From the NCBI GenBank assembly GCA_036733165.1, contig DAINBB010000005.1, forward strand, positions 10,734 to 74,733: a stretch of DNA of 64,000 nt, in the 5' to 3' direction. This stretch comes from JAFGGT01 sp036733165 (GTDB taxonomy: Archaea; Methanobacteriota_B; Thermococci; Methanofastidiosales; NM3). Made by a program: the position numbers and the translations under genes. Positions 44,447 to 53,625 of the stretch are shown here, one piece after another. Numbering within the stretch: the stretch's first letter is position 1; every line of letters begins with the position of its first letter. Below the pieces are notes generated by a model. It saw only the letters and a program-made list of their open reading frames with translations, was not told the DNA's origin and did not search any database.

Positions 44447-45298
44447 ATGATGAAGAGGTCAGAAGCCCTTCATAGAACATATGACATGTTGCTGGACATG
44501 TGCGACGAGAGAACGTTGTCATCAAGATTGAAGAAGATAATCGTCAGGCCCGAGTGGAACGTGCTGGTCGCCGAGGACGGCCTTTGCGGAATGGTGATAA
44601 ACTTCTATGGCAAGTACTCTATCGAACCGGACAAGTCCCCCCAGGTGGACGAGTTCCGATCGGCGATAGGTCTTGGCCTGACCGATGTGGTGGACCGTTA
44701 CATCGATGCAACCGACCCCAATCTCCGGTCATTGGCCGTATGTTCCCTCTCGTGCCTATCGCAGCCGTTCCTCAACGACGATTCTTCAAGGGAGCGGGGC
44801 CTGGGGGCCGTGGAGGACATAGTATCCCTCGTGAGGCCTGATGACAGGGTGGCGGTCGTTGGTTACGGGCTCATGGTCAACGTGCTCAAGAAGGTATGCA
44901 GAGAGGTCCACGTAACGGAGATGAGGCCGAGGCACTTCATAGACAGTATCGTGATAGACGGGGACACACATTATTATCCAGACGACGTTCACTTCCACTC
45001 GCATCTTGAGAACGAGGATGTGCTCGGTTCCAGCGATGTCGTCTTCATCACGGCATCAACGCTTGTCAACGGCACATTTGATGAGCTTTTGGGCTATTGT
45101 GGAAATACAAGGCTGTGCGGGATATACGGCCCCAGCGGTTCGATATTGCCAGACGCGCTTTTTGGCATGGGACTCGATTTCACACGGGCCTATGAGATAA
45201 CGGACCCGGATGTTTTCGTGAGGGACGCCCTCGACTCGCCGGCGCTTGAATCATCTATAAAAAAACAACAGAAAAAGCACTGGATCCTAAGGTCATGA
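44447..45298 (+). CDS. DUF4213/DUF364 protein, putative heavy-metal chelation domain
   Basis: 283 residues. N-terminal enolase-N-like DUF4213 part (about 1-95) and C-terminal Rossmann-like DUF364 domain (about 110-265; RVAVVGYGLMVNVLKK, VVFITASTLVNGTFDELL, YGPSGSILPDALFGMGL). The family is annotated from structures as possibly metal-binding; function unproven. It follows trmO with no gap at the end of the molybdopterin operon, which suggests a role in Mo/W (or another metal) handling, by position only. Last six bases overlap a convergent gene. Confidence 0.8.
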   Translation: MMKRSEALHRTYDMLLDMCDERTLSSRLKKIIVRPEWNVLVAEDGLCGMVINFYGKYSIEPDKSPQVDEFRSAIGLGLTDVVDRYIDATDPNLRSLAVCSLSCLSQPFLNDDSSRERGLGAVEDIVSLVRPDDRVAVVGYGLMVNVLKKVCREVHVTEMRPRHFIDSIVIDGDTHYYPDDVHFHSHLENEDVLGSSDVVFITASTLVNGTFDELLGYCGNTRLCGIYGPSGSILPDALFGMGLDFTRAYEITDPDVFVRDALDSPALESSIKKQQKKHWILRS

Positions 45299-45697
45299 TC
45301 TTTCCACGAACTCATAGCATGATAGGATGTCCATCCCAAAGTGAAGTATGTGCAGACCCAGCATCGCCCTACGGTATATGTGGCCGTTTATGTCCTTTTC
45401 CTTGGGGGACATCTTGTCACCGAGATTCTGCAGCACCTCCTTGTGCTTTCTCTCAAGCATCCTCTTTAATCTGAGCAATCTATGTTCATCTATATCATAG
45501 TTCTGCCCTTCGAGTATGCTCGTGTAGTTCACGAAGAAGATGCCGTAATACTTCTTGTAGAGCTTGAGAAGCTCGTCGTAGAATATGACATCGCTTATAA
45601 GTGCCCTTTGCTCGTCCCTGAGCTGGCACTCGAGCACGAATCTGTCCCTGACCCTGATTATGTCCTCGCGCTCATCCTCGAACTCCTTGAATCCCAT
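45293..45697 (-). CDS. Hypothetical helical protein
   Basis: 134 residues, mostly helical and highly charged, with two cysteines and two histidines but no recognisable motif; central YDELLKLYKKYYGIFFVNY is the most distinctive stretch. The ATG follows GGAGGA closely. No neighbour on the same strand, so it is a single gene, ending within the DUF364 gene. Codon pattern and a clean frame support it as real; function unknown. Confidence 0.6.
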   Translation of the reverse strand: MGFKEFEDEREDIIRVRDRFVLECQLRDEQRALISDVIFYDELLKLYKKYYGIFFVNYTSILEGQNYDIDEHRLLRLKRMLERKHKEVLQNLGDKMSPKEKDINGHIYRRAMLGLHILHFGMDILSCYEFVERS

Positions 45698-45866
45698 ATC
45701 CTCCGTTTCGATAAGTGTTATGTTAACAACCTCTCCTTATTTTTGGGCCTTAGACTGTTTAGGACTGTGTCATTTATTAATTGATTCCCGATAATCCTCA
45801 TGTGACCCGCAGGTTGTGCCAAATGGTCCAAGACATAGTTAACCTTTTATTAACGCATTTCCGACT

Positions 45867-46790
45867 ATGGATAATATGATGCCCGCAGGTAAAGACAGTG
45901 ATATCGTATTCGCTACACATGGACTTTCAAGGTCATACGGGATGGTCAACGCGGTCAACGACCTGACGGTATCTGTTAGACGGGGATCGATAGGGCTCCT
46001 TGGTCCAAACGGTGCTGGAAAGAGCACCTTCATAAAGATGCTCATGGGACTCGTACGCCCCACAGGCGGCTCTTTCAAGATGTCTGCGATGCCCGGGTCG
46101 GGCACTTACCTGGACAAGGTCGGTTACATGCCCGAGCACGACTGCCTCCCGAACGACATGACAGCTGTGGGCCTGGTCTCCTACATGGGAAAACTTTCCG
46201 GACTCCCTTCCGAGGTCTCAATGGAGCGGACTCATGAGATACTCGACTTCGTAGGGATGGACGAATCCCGCTATAGGAAGATAAAGGGCTTCTCAACAGG
46301 CATGAAACAGAAGGTAAAGCTCTGCCAGTCGATGGTTCACGACCCGGATCTGGTGTTTTTCGACGAACCTACCAATGGCCTCGACCCTGAAGGGAGGAGA
46401 GAGATGCTGGACCTGATCAGGGATATTGCAAAGACCGGAAAGACCATAGTATTGAGCACGCATCTCCTGCCCGATGTGGAATACGTATGCGATGACGTCA
46501 TGATCATGAACAACGGCGAACTGATACTCTACGATTCACTTGCAAATACCCTTGGGAGCAGGAATCTTGCAGTAAGGGTGAGAGGGGACCAGGAACGTTT
46601 CATAGACCATATGCGGAACATGGGATTCGGCGTCACCACTTCAGGACCCAACATCATCATAGAAGGGGGGGCGTCCTCAAGCGACGTCTTTGTCTCTGCA
46701 AGGGCATCCGATGTCCAGATCCGATACATCTCGTACCATTCCCGCACCCTGGAGGACATATTCCTTAAGCTTGTAGGTGGTGGAGGATGA
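45867..46790 (+). CDS. ABC transporter ATP-binding protein (pair 1)
   Basis: 307 residues. Walker A LLGPNGAGKSTFIKML, Q-loop region GYMPEHDCLPN, a signature FSTGMKQKVKLCQ in place of LSGGQ, Walker B LVFFDEPTNGLD and H-loop VLSTHLLPDVEY, then a C-terminal extension of about 80 residues, as in multidrug/ABC-2 exporters. Its stop overlaps the next gene's start by 4 nt. First of a four-gene operon with alternating ATPase and permease genes. Confidence 0.9.
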   Translation: MDNMMPAGKDSDIVFATHGLSRSYGMVNAVNDLTVSVRRGSIGLLGPNGAGKSTFIKMLMGLVRPTGGSFKMSAMPGSGTYLDKVGYMPEHDCLPNDMTAVGLVSYMGKLSGLPSEVSMERTHEILDFVGMDESRYRKIKGFSTGMKQKVKLCQSMVHDPDLVFFDEPTNGLDPEGRREMLDLIRDIAKTGKTIVLSTHLLPDVEYVCDDVMIMNNGELILYDSLANTLGSRNLAVRVRGDQERFIDHMRNMGFGVTTSGPNIIIEGGASSSDVFVSARASDVQIRYISYHSRTLEDIFLKLVGGGG

Positions 46791-47611
46791 ACAGATTCTC
46801 TGCCAAGTACGGGCCCTGGAAGGGCCAAAGCACCACCTTCAGAAAGAGGATGTCCACGTTCATAACACATGAACTATCTTCCATACTCAGATCAAAATGG
46901 TCACTTCTTGTGCTCATAATCATCTATGCCCTGTTGGTAATGCCGCGCATTTTTGCAGCCATGAACCCGATCATCGGTTTCAGTCCCGAGTCATACTACA
47001 GCATGTTCAGCGAGATGCACCTTTTCATCTTTTTGTATGCCGCTGTTGTCGGTTCCGGGATAATAGCGAGCGATTTCAAGAACAAGAGCATCGTCCTGTA
47101 CCTGACCAAGGGATATTCGAGGTTCGGTTACATTGTAGGCAAGTTCGCCATACTGTTCCTGGCATTCTCCCTAATCACAATACTGCCGTTCCTGATCATA
47201 TACATAGTCGCCCTGATATCCTCTGACCTTTCATTCGCCGTCCTGAAGGACAACCTATGGTTGTTGGGTGCCGGCCTTGCGATGGGCACTGTTCTCACGC
47301 TCTTCCTATGTGCCCTGACCGCCGGGCTCTCAGCGCTGCTTGGTGATAGGCGCTATACCGGTGCGGCGCTATTTGCCGTCATGATCCTCTCGGGCATCGT
47401 TTCCGACATCCTCTTCTCGATCAACGGGAACGAGATGATGTGGATGGTGTCCTTGGGGGAGGACATATCCGTCATAGGCACTTACTTGTTCAGATTGGAT
47501 GGCATCTATGGATTCAACAGGGCGTATCCGTTCATGATAATCGTTGCCATCTCATTGGTGATGGCCTATATCGTGTATCATTACATATACAGGAAGGAGC
47601 TGTCCACATGA
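46787..47611 (+). CDS. ABC-2 type permease (pair 1)
   Basis: 274 residues with six predicted membrane helices and a short charged N-terminus (about 1-30). SGIIASDFKNKSIVLYLTKG after helix 2 is typical of ABC-2 exporters and NosY-like permeases. Overlaps both neighbours by 4 nt, so it clearly belongs to the same operon. Substrate unknown. Confidence 0.85.
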   Translation: MNRFSAKYGPWKGQSTTFRKRMSTFITHELSSILRSKWSLLVLIIIYALLVMPRIFAAMNPIIGFSPESYYSMFSEMHLFIFLYAAVVGSGIIASDFKNKSIVLYLTKGYSRFGYIVGKFAILFLAFSLITILPFLIIYIVALISSDLSFAVLKDNLWLLGAGLAMGTVLTLFLCALTAGLSALLGDRRYTGAALFAVMILSGIVSDILFSINGNEMMWMVSLGEDISVIGTYLFRLDGIYGFNRAYPFMIIVAISLVMAYIVYHYIYRKELST

Positions 47612-48525
47612 AGGTCGTAGAGGCTGAGTCACTTTCGAAATGGTATGGGGAGGTCAATGGACTCAATAACTTCACCGCCACCATCGGAAATGGGATAACC
47701 GGGCTCGTGGGCCCGAACGGTGCGGGTAAGACAACATTGATCAGGCTCCTCACAGGCATCATAATGCAGGGAAAGGGCGAGCTAAAGGTGCTTGGGGAAA
47801 CACCCTTCAACAATCCACGGCTCTCGTCCAGGATGGGTTACTGTCCAGACCATGAAAATCTTTACTTCAAGATGCGACCCTCAACGTTTCTCCATTACAT
47901 GGCCCGCCTCAACGGTCTTGGAAAGAAGGAATGCGGGGAGAGGTCTGAGAAATGCCTTTCGATGGTTGGGCTTGCTGGTGTCGACAGACCTATAGGTACC
48001 TTCAGCAAGGGCATGAAACAGAGGATAAAGATCGCACAGGCGCTTCTTAACGAACCTGAGCTCCTTATACTTGATGAACCGTTCACTGGTGTGGACCCCG
48101 TTGTCAGGGCCAATCTTTTCGAGATAATCTCCAATCTTGCCAAGACCGGCATCGATGTTATCATCAGCAGCCATATCCTTTATGACATAGAACGACTTGC
48201 CAGCGAGGTGCTTCTCATGAACGACGGCAAGATGCTCCTGTCGGGCAGGATAGGGGACATCGTCGACATAGTGGATGAGAACACGCATTCCATGGTGATC
48301 AAATCCAATGAGTGTAGAAGGCTGGGTTCACTGCTTTTTGACAACGGCCTGGTGGACAATGTCGACATAAGGTCTCATGAGGAACTGTTGGTAAGGACCA
48401 GCAATCCCAATGAGCTCTACGACTTCCTGCCAAAGGCTGTCCTGGAAGAAGGCATAGGCATCGAGGCGCTGACCCCCGTCGACAACGATCTCCAATCAAT
48501 ATTTGACAGGGTGATGAGAAGATGA
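47608..48525 (+). CDS. ABC transporter ATP-binding protein (pair 2)
   Basis: 305 residues: Walker A LVGPNGAGKTTLIRLL, GYCPDHENLYFKM, signature FSKGMKQRIKIAQ, Walker B LLILDEPFTGVD, H-loop IISSHILYDIE, and a C-terminal regulatory extension. A paralogue of the first ATPase. The ATG lies at the permease stop (ATGA overlap); upstream codons in frame belong to the permease gene in another frame. Confidence 0.9.
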   Translation: MKVVEAESLSKWYGEVNGLNNFTATIGNGITGLVGPNGAGKTTLIRLLTGIIMQGKGELKVLGETPFNNPRLSSRMGYCPDHENLYFKMRPSTFLHYMARLNGLGKKECGERSEKCLSMVGLAGVDRPIGTFSKGMKQRIKIAQALLNEPELLILDEPFTGVDPVVRANLFEIISNLAKTGIDVIISSHILYDIERLASEVLLMNDGKMLLSGRIGDIVDIVDENTHSMVIKSNECRRLGSLLFDNGLVDNVDIRSHEELLVRTSNPNELYDFLPKAVLEEGIGIEALTPVDNDLQSIFDRVMRR

Positions 48526-49280
48526 AGGGAGGGATGGGCGCAAATCTTGGAATGATGCAACTCACGCTAAGGCAAATGTTATATTCAAGGAAGTTCATCG
48601 TCCTGCTCGTCCTCACATGTCTGCCGATGCTTCTTGTGGTCTATGCCCTCATGCAGCCCGACATGTCGCAACCGTACCTCTTCCTAAGCGATTTCACATA
48701 TATCCTTTACATACAGATCGTAATGGTCGTAGTAACGTTGGTCAATGCGACCTCGCTTATCAGGGATGAGATATCCAACAGGACAATCAGTTTTCTTGTT
48801 ACCAGGTCTATTTCAAGGGGTAATATTGTGCTTTCACGCTATATCGCTCACATCCCTGTGAACTTCATACTTGTGGCCCTTCCAGTGACACTGTCTTACA
48901 TCTATATAGGTGCAATGAGGGGAGGGATGTCTGCAAACCTGGACATCCTGGCAGGGTACATCCTGATGATACTTATCGGCGTCATGGTCTATGGCGCCTT
49001 TTTCTACATGCTGGGCATACTGGTGAGACACCCCCTGATGATTGGCCTCTTGTTCGCATTCCTCTGGGAGGTGCTCCTGACAAATATGCAGGGGAAGATA
49101 CCATATATGACCATCATGTTCTACATCAGGTCAATCGGTTTCAGCATAATCGATACAAGCAGCATTCAGGAATCCCTGAGCATGATCTCTGCCAATTATT
49201 CAATAATGGCATTGTTTATCGTCATTGCATGCATATTGTTCATCGCCAGGAGAAGATTTACAAAGATGGATCTGATCTGA
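48522..49280 (+). CDS. ABC-2 type permease (pair 2)
   Basis: 252 residues, six predicted membrane helices; ATSLIRDEISNRTISFLVTR is the ABC-2 signature loop. It pairs with the ATPase directly upstream. The two ATPase/permease pairs may form one heteromeric exporter or two related ones. Confidence 0.85.
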   Translation: MKGGMGANLGMMQLTLRQMLYSRKFIVLLVLTCLPMLLVVYALMQPDMSQPYLFLSDFTYILYIQIVMVVVTLVNATSLIRDEISNRTISFLVTRSISRGNIVLSRYIAHIPVNFILVALPVTLSYIYIGAMRGGMSANLDILAGYILMILIGVMVYGAFFYMLGILVRHPLMIGLLFAFLWEVLLTNMQGKIPYMTIMFYIRSIGFSIIDTSSIQESLSMISANYSIMALFIVIACILFIARRRFTKMDLI

Positions 49281-49394
49281 TACATGCTTTGTACAGACCT
49301 TCCACATATTTGATGTTCGTCTAGAGATTTCCATGATTCTTAATATGTATTTTTCCTTATTTTTTGACATCAAGATGCATATAAAGTCAAGGTC

Positions 49395-49636
49395 ATGGGC
49401 GCGCCCAATCTCGATGATTTTTATTCAAAACCAGACTACTGCATAAAAGCGCACATGATGGCCCGTGAAATGTACAAATGGGACCAACCTCCATTTGTCA
49501 TGGACCCTGGCTACCTAACTGAAATTTGGGGCGGAAAGGCCATGCGCTTGGCATGGGTTGCGAGCTTCCGCCGCCGTCCCCTCCGTCAAATGTGTTCGGC
49601 ATGGTCAAGGCAGCAGAGGAATATGGAAGACGCTGA
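49395..49636 (+). pseudogene. Remnant of a UroD-family (MtaA-like) methyltransferase
   Basis: Two pieces of one protein in different frames. 49395-49547 reads MGAPNLDDFYSKPD...EIWGGKAM, matching the part of the 367-residue enzyme coded at 60662-61765 around its YDYYTKPD...YGGK. From 49550, in the +2 frame, the sequence reads GCELPPPSPPSNVFGMVKAA then EEYG and stops, matching that enzyme's C-terminal ACEIPP...FVQAVKDYG. About 250 central residues, including the HxC zinc site, are gone. It lies just before a DUF1638 gene, suggesting an ancestral methyltransferase-DUF1638 pair. Confidence 0.75.
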
Positions 49637-49678
49637 TCTTCCTTTATCTTTTTATATTCATATCTATCTTTTTTACCT

Positions 49679-50422
49679 ATGAGACGATTGGGAATAATCT
49701 CTTGCCAGGTGTTCGAATGGGAACTGGCCCACATTCTCGACAAGAGGCGCGACATAGACAACATATATATCTTAAACACGCCTGAGAACAAGGGGTTTGC
49801 CCAATGCCTGAACAATCACAAGGCAAAGCTCATCAGGGACCCCTACTTTCTGCCAAGGCTCTCGAGGACCTTGGATGTATTGGTCAACATACTGCCCATA
49901 GGTCTTCATATAGACATCGACGAGCTTGAGTACGAATGCAACGAAAACATCAACACCTTCAAGGAATGTGCCTCAAGGGTCCTTCTTCTCTATGGTCTCT
50001 GTGGCAATGCCCTGAAGAACATCATCCACAGAGAGGATGTCGATCTCCTTTATCCCCGTGACAGCGAAGGGCTTGTCGACGACTGCATATGCTCCATCTT
50101 GGGCAGGGAGCGGTATTTCGAGGAACTTAAGCGAAATGGCAGCTTCTTCATGATACCCGGAATGGTGAATCATCGCGATGGCATGGTGGGGCGTATAGAG
50201 GAAAGGGTGTCAAGGGCATACTCAGACGAGGACACCAAGTTGCTGCTCCAGGTCAATGAGTATGAGAGGGCGCTCATAGTCGAGGAGGGCATAGAGACGG
50301 ACGACTACCTCAGAAGGGCCCACCTCTTGGCGAATAATTTTGGGCTTGCGATTGAGAGGACTGCCGGCGACCTCTCCCTTTTGGAAGATACCATCGATAA
50401 TGCGCTTTCCTCGATGGATTAA
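49679..50422 (+). CDS. DUF1638 protein (copy 1)
   Basis: 247 residues of DUF1638, a family of unknown function that in methanogens often accompanies corrinoid methyltransferase genes. MRRLGIISCQVFEWELAHIL, LPIGLHIDIDELE, LLYGLCGNALKN, DDCICSILGRERYFEELKRN and MIPGMVNHRD are shared with the copy at 53626-54351. Conserved cysteines (SCQ, GLCG, DDCIC) and histidines could bind a metal. A TATA-like TTTTTATATTC just upstream suggests a leaderless message. Confidence 0.8.
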   Translation: MRRLGIISCQVFEWELAHILDKRRDIDNIYILNTPENKGFAQCLNNHKAKLIRDPYFLPRLSRTLDVLVNILPIGLHIDIDELEYECNENINTFKECASRVLLLYGLCGNALKNIIHREDVDLLYPRDSEGLVDDCICSILGRERYFEELKRNGSFFMIPGMVNHRDGMVGRIEERVSRAYSDEDTKLLLQVNEYERALIVEEGIETDDYLRRAHLLANNFGLAIERTAGDLSLLEDTIDNALSSMD

Positions 50423-50453
50423 ATTTTAATATGCACCTTGACATTAATTCATA

Positions 50454-52250
50454 ATGCCCCAGTCATACAGGATACTCCATGTGGAGGACGACAATGAATA
50501 CTTCGAGCTCTTCAAGACCCAGATGCAGAGGATCAATGGCAAAGAAGGGTGGGGTAGTCTGGAGTTTGTCAATGTCGCGTCCCTGGACGATGCCTTGGAA
50601 CTGTTTGAGAATGGATCTTTTGACCTTATCATCAGTGATTATCAGGTATTGAAGGGAAATGGCATAGACTTTCTAAAGAACGTAAGGGAGAGGGACCTTT
50701 CTATCCCCTTCATTTTCCTTACCTCGCAGGGTGATGAACAGATTGCGAGGGATGCTTTCATACACGGGGCGAACGATTATTTTTCAAAGCAGGTGGGATT
50801 GGCAAGTTATGAGAAGATATTCAATGCCATGAGGTCCCAAGTGGACCTGTACAATTCAAGGAGAAGGGAATCTGAGGTTAACAGGAAGCTTTACCAGAAC
50901 GAGGAGCTATTGATCAATCTTTTCGAGTCAATATCCGATTTCCTCTACTACAAGGACCCCGAGGGGCGATATGAGATCGTCAACAAGGCGTTCGAAGAGG
51001 CTGTCGGACTTAAGAAGATGGACATCATTGGCAGAAGGGACGAGGATATATTTTCCAAAAAGGATGCCAAGATCCTTGGCGATGAAGGAAAGATGGTGAT
51101 GGAATCCATGGAGCCCATGACATTCGAAAACAACATATCGCTGGGTGGCGGCCGGAATTATTACGAGATCCTTATGGTCCCCATTACAAATGGCCATGAC
51201 AATAAGGTCAGATTGATGGGCATTGGCAGGAATATCACTAAAAGAAAGATGGTGGAGGAATCCCTTAGGAAAAGTGAACTATTGTATCGCACACTTACGG
51301 AAAACATACCAAACTGTTGTCTTGTGCTGTACAACAACGCCCTGGAGGTAGTTTTTGCAGGGGGTGATTCCTCCAATAACATGTTCAAGGACGTGAAGGA
51401 CCCGGCCTCCGTCTTTTGGGAACTCTTCGAAGAGGATACCCTGATGGCGCTGGAATCCGGATTCACACGTGCCTTGCATGATGTCAAGCAATCTTTTGAG
51501 ATAGTCCATGAGTCCAGAAACTTCGATGTCTACACCCTGCCGATAAAGAACTATGGGGGCCATGTCGAACTGGCCATGGCCATGATATATGACATCACGG
51601 AGAGAAAAAGGACCGAAAAGGAGCTTATCGATCAAAGAAAGGAACTTTCCGACTATGCCCATATCGTATCCCACAACCTAAAGAACCAACTGATAACCAT
51701 CAACGCCTATGCCCAGCTCATACTGGAGGGGGACGAGGACAGTCCCATCTTTGCCAAGAGCCTGATGAAGACGGTGAAGAAGGTCAACGAGTACATATCT
51801 GGACAGTTGAAGCTTGCGGAGGCTGGAAGGAACATAGGGGATCTCAGGGAAGTGGACCTCAATCAGCTGGTCAACAGGATAGGCAAGAACTTCCTGATAG
51901 AGATAAAGGGAAATGATCTCCCGACGATAATGGGGGACCCCAAGAACATAGAGGAGGTATTTATCAATCTTGTCTCAAATTCCTTCAAACACGGGAAGGC
52001 TGACAAGGTCTCGATATATTCTCAAATTGATGGCGAATGGAACAGGATAGTCTTTGAGGACAATGGTGTGGGCATTCCCGATCAATACGTTGATGATATC
52101 TTCAATCTGGGATTTTCCACAGACGGCACCGGTTTCGGACTTGCCATAGTGAAAAAGATCATAGAATCACATGGCGGCAGCATAAGGCTCCTGCCGTCGA
52201 ATGGCACGGGCGCATCCTTTGAGATACTTTTCCCGCTAAGCAATTCCTAG
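50454..52250 (+). CDS. Hybrid sensor histidine kinase (REC-PAS-PAS-HK)
   Basis: Cytoplasmic signalling protein of 598 residues with no membrane helix. Receiver domain 1-125 (ILHVEDDNEYF; phospho-Asp in LIISDYQVLKGNG; FLTSQGDEQ), PAS about 150-270 (FLYYKDPEGRYEIVNKAFEE), second PAS about 280-390, then the kinase: H-box DYAHIVSHNLKNQL, N-box FINLVSNSFKHGKA, G1 FEDNGVGIP and G2 GTGFGLAIVKKI. No obvious output regulator nearby. Its 3' end overlaps the convergent MATE gene by 15 nt. Signal unknown; the cytoplasmic PAS domains suggest redox, light or small-molecule sensing. Confidence 0.92.
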   Translation: MPQSYRILHVEDDNEYFELFKTQMQRINGKEGWGSLEFVNVASLDDALELFENGSFDLIISDYQVLKGNGIDFLKNVRERDLSIPFIFLTSQGDEQIARDAFIHGANDYFSKQVGLASYEKIFNAMRSQVDLYNSRRRESEVNRKLYQNEELLINLFESISDFLYYKDPEGRYEIVNKAFEEAVGLKKMDIIGRRDEDIFSKKDAKILGDEGKMVMESMEPMTFENNISLGGGRNYYEILMVPITNGHDNKVRLMGIGRNITKRKMVEESLRKSELLYRTLTENIPNCCLVLYNNALEVVFAGGDSSNNMFKDVKDPASVFWELFEEDTLMALESGFTRALHDVKQSFEIVHESRNFDVYTLPIKNYGGHVELAMAMIYDITERKRTEKELIDQRKELSDYAHIVSHNLKNQLITINAYAQLILEGDEDSPIFAKSLMKTVKKVNEYISGQLKLAEAGRNIGDLREVDLNQLVNRIGKNFLIEIKGNDLPTIMGDPKNIEEVFINLVSNSFKHGKADKVSIYSQIDGEWNRIVFEDNGVGIPDQYVDDIFNLGFSTDGTGFGLAIVKKIIESHGGSIRLLPSNGTGASFEILFPLSNS

Positions 52251-53609
52251 CCATTGGCTTTCCATCTTTCCTATTATGGACCTTGCCCAAAGGAAGGATA
52301 GCATCCCGCTCAACAGATTGGCCACGACTATGCTCGACCATATCCCCAAAAGGCCATAATCCATGACTATTCCCAACATGTATGCCGCCGGAACGGTGAA
52401 TATCACTGTTCTCAGAAGGGTCACGCTCAGGCCGTTGATGCCTTTCCCTATCCCATTGAAGAAGGATGATGAGAACATGCTCAGGGAGGCGACAGGGAGA
52501 TATATGCACACCACCCTAAGAAATGTCACGAGGCCTTCGTATATCCTGGCCGCCCCGTCCCCCTGGGTGAAAAGCATTGCTATGTACGGCGCCAGGAGAT
52601 ATACTGCCAGGGCTATCAGGGACTCAAAGACAATACCCAAGCGCAGTGAATATAGATACGTCTCCTTCAGTTTTCCGTATTGTTTTGCCCCAAAGGTTGC
52701 CCCGGTCACCGTCGAGACCCCCATGGCCATCCCGATCAACGGCAGTGTTGCCATGTTGGTGACACGCCATCCCGTGCTGAGGATCGCCACGCCGTCGGTT
52801 CCGCCAACGCTCAGGACTATGCCGTTGAGAAGGAACATGTACACGGAGAAGGAAACGGTCTGGAACGATGCGGGAATGCCCACCTTGAAGATGTCCAAGG
52901 ACACGTCTTTGGATATTGAACGTTGCCGCAGGTCTATATCGGCGTACGATTGCCTTTTTGCAACCAACCAATAATGAGCCATGATGCAGCTTGAAAGATA
53001 GGATATCACCGTGGCCCAGGCGGCGCCGGCTATCCCCATGTCCAACTGATAGATGAATATGGGGTCCAGGACCATGTTCAGACATGTCCCCAGCAGCATT
53101 GCGAACATGGACCTCTTTGCATCGCCTTGATTTCTTAGCACGGCGTTAGAGAGGTCAGAGAGAAATATTATCAAGGTCCCGGCAAACATGACACGTGCAT
53201 ACGAAAGGGTCTGGGGAAGGATATCGTCAGCCCCGAGATACTGGAACATATTGTCTGAAAAGACCAACAACGGCGCCGAATATGCCAGGGATACTACTAT
53301 CGCGAAGATGTAGGAATGGCTCAGTATGTTGCCTGCGCCCTTTCTGTCCTCAGCACCTATGCGTCTCGCCAGGGCAACACCGCCCCCAACACTGATTGCG
53401 GAGGAGATTGCCAATGTAAGGTAGTAAAATGGATAGAACAAACCAACCGCGGAGAGTGCGTCCGCCCCAAGCCCCGATACCCATATGGCATCGACGAGAT
53501 TGTAGACGGTGTTGGCGACCATGGCGATTATCATCGGTATGGAGATATTCAGTATTGCCTTTTTCGGGTCTGATAGCAACTTATCCCTGCTGTGGTAATA
53601 CTTCTCCAT
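52236..53609 (-). CDS. MATE-family efflux transporter
   Basis: 457 residues, twelve predicted membrane helices; two halves related by pseudo-symmetry. ISIPMIIAMVANTVYNLVDAIWVSGLG near the start and GAAWATVISYLSSCIMAHYW mid-protein are typical. Exports cationic drugs or metabolites with Na+ or H+. Start ATG 53609 with GGTG six bases upstream; the frame's earlier ATG is less likely. Only 16 nt after the second DUF1638 gene, so the two probably form a transcription unit. Stop TAG. Confidence 0.9.
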   Translation of the reverse strand: MEKYYHSRDKLLSDPKKAILNISIPMIIAMVANTVYNLVDAIWVSGLGADALSAVGLFYPFYYLTLAISSAISVGGGVALARRIGAEDRKGAGNILSHSYIFAIVVSLAYSAPLLVFSDNMFQYLGADDILPQTLSYARVMFAGTLIIFLSDLSNAVLRNQGDAKRSMFAMLLGTCLNMVLDPIFIYQLDMGIAGAAWATVISYLSSCIMAHYWLVAKRQSYADIDLRQRSISKDVSLDIFKVGIPASFQTVSFSVYMFLLNGIVLSVGGTDGVAILSTGWRVTNMATLPLIGMAMGVSTVTGATFGAKQYGKLKETYLYSLRLGIVFESLIALAVYLLAPYIAMLFTQGDGAARIYEGLVTFLRVVCIYLPVASLSMFSSSFFNGIGKGINGLSVTLLRTVIFTVPAAYMLGIVMDYGLLGIWSSIVVANLLSGMLSFLWARSIIGKMESQWLGIA

Positions 53610-53625
53610 GCTCGCACCTGCCACG

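Noticed and set aside
49376..49394. TATAAAG before the methyltransferase remnant as an active promoter
   Set aside because: The in-frame codons before the ATG (reading A-Y-K-V-K-V) may be part of the old coding sequence, so the TATA match could be accidental.
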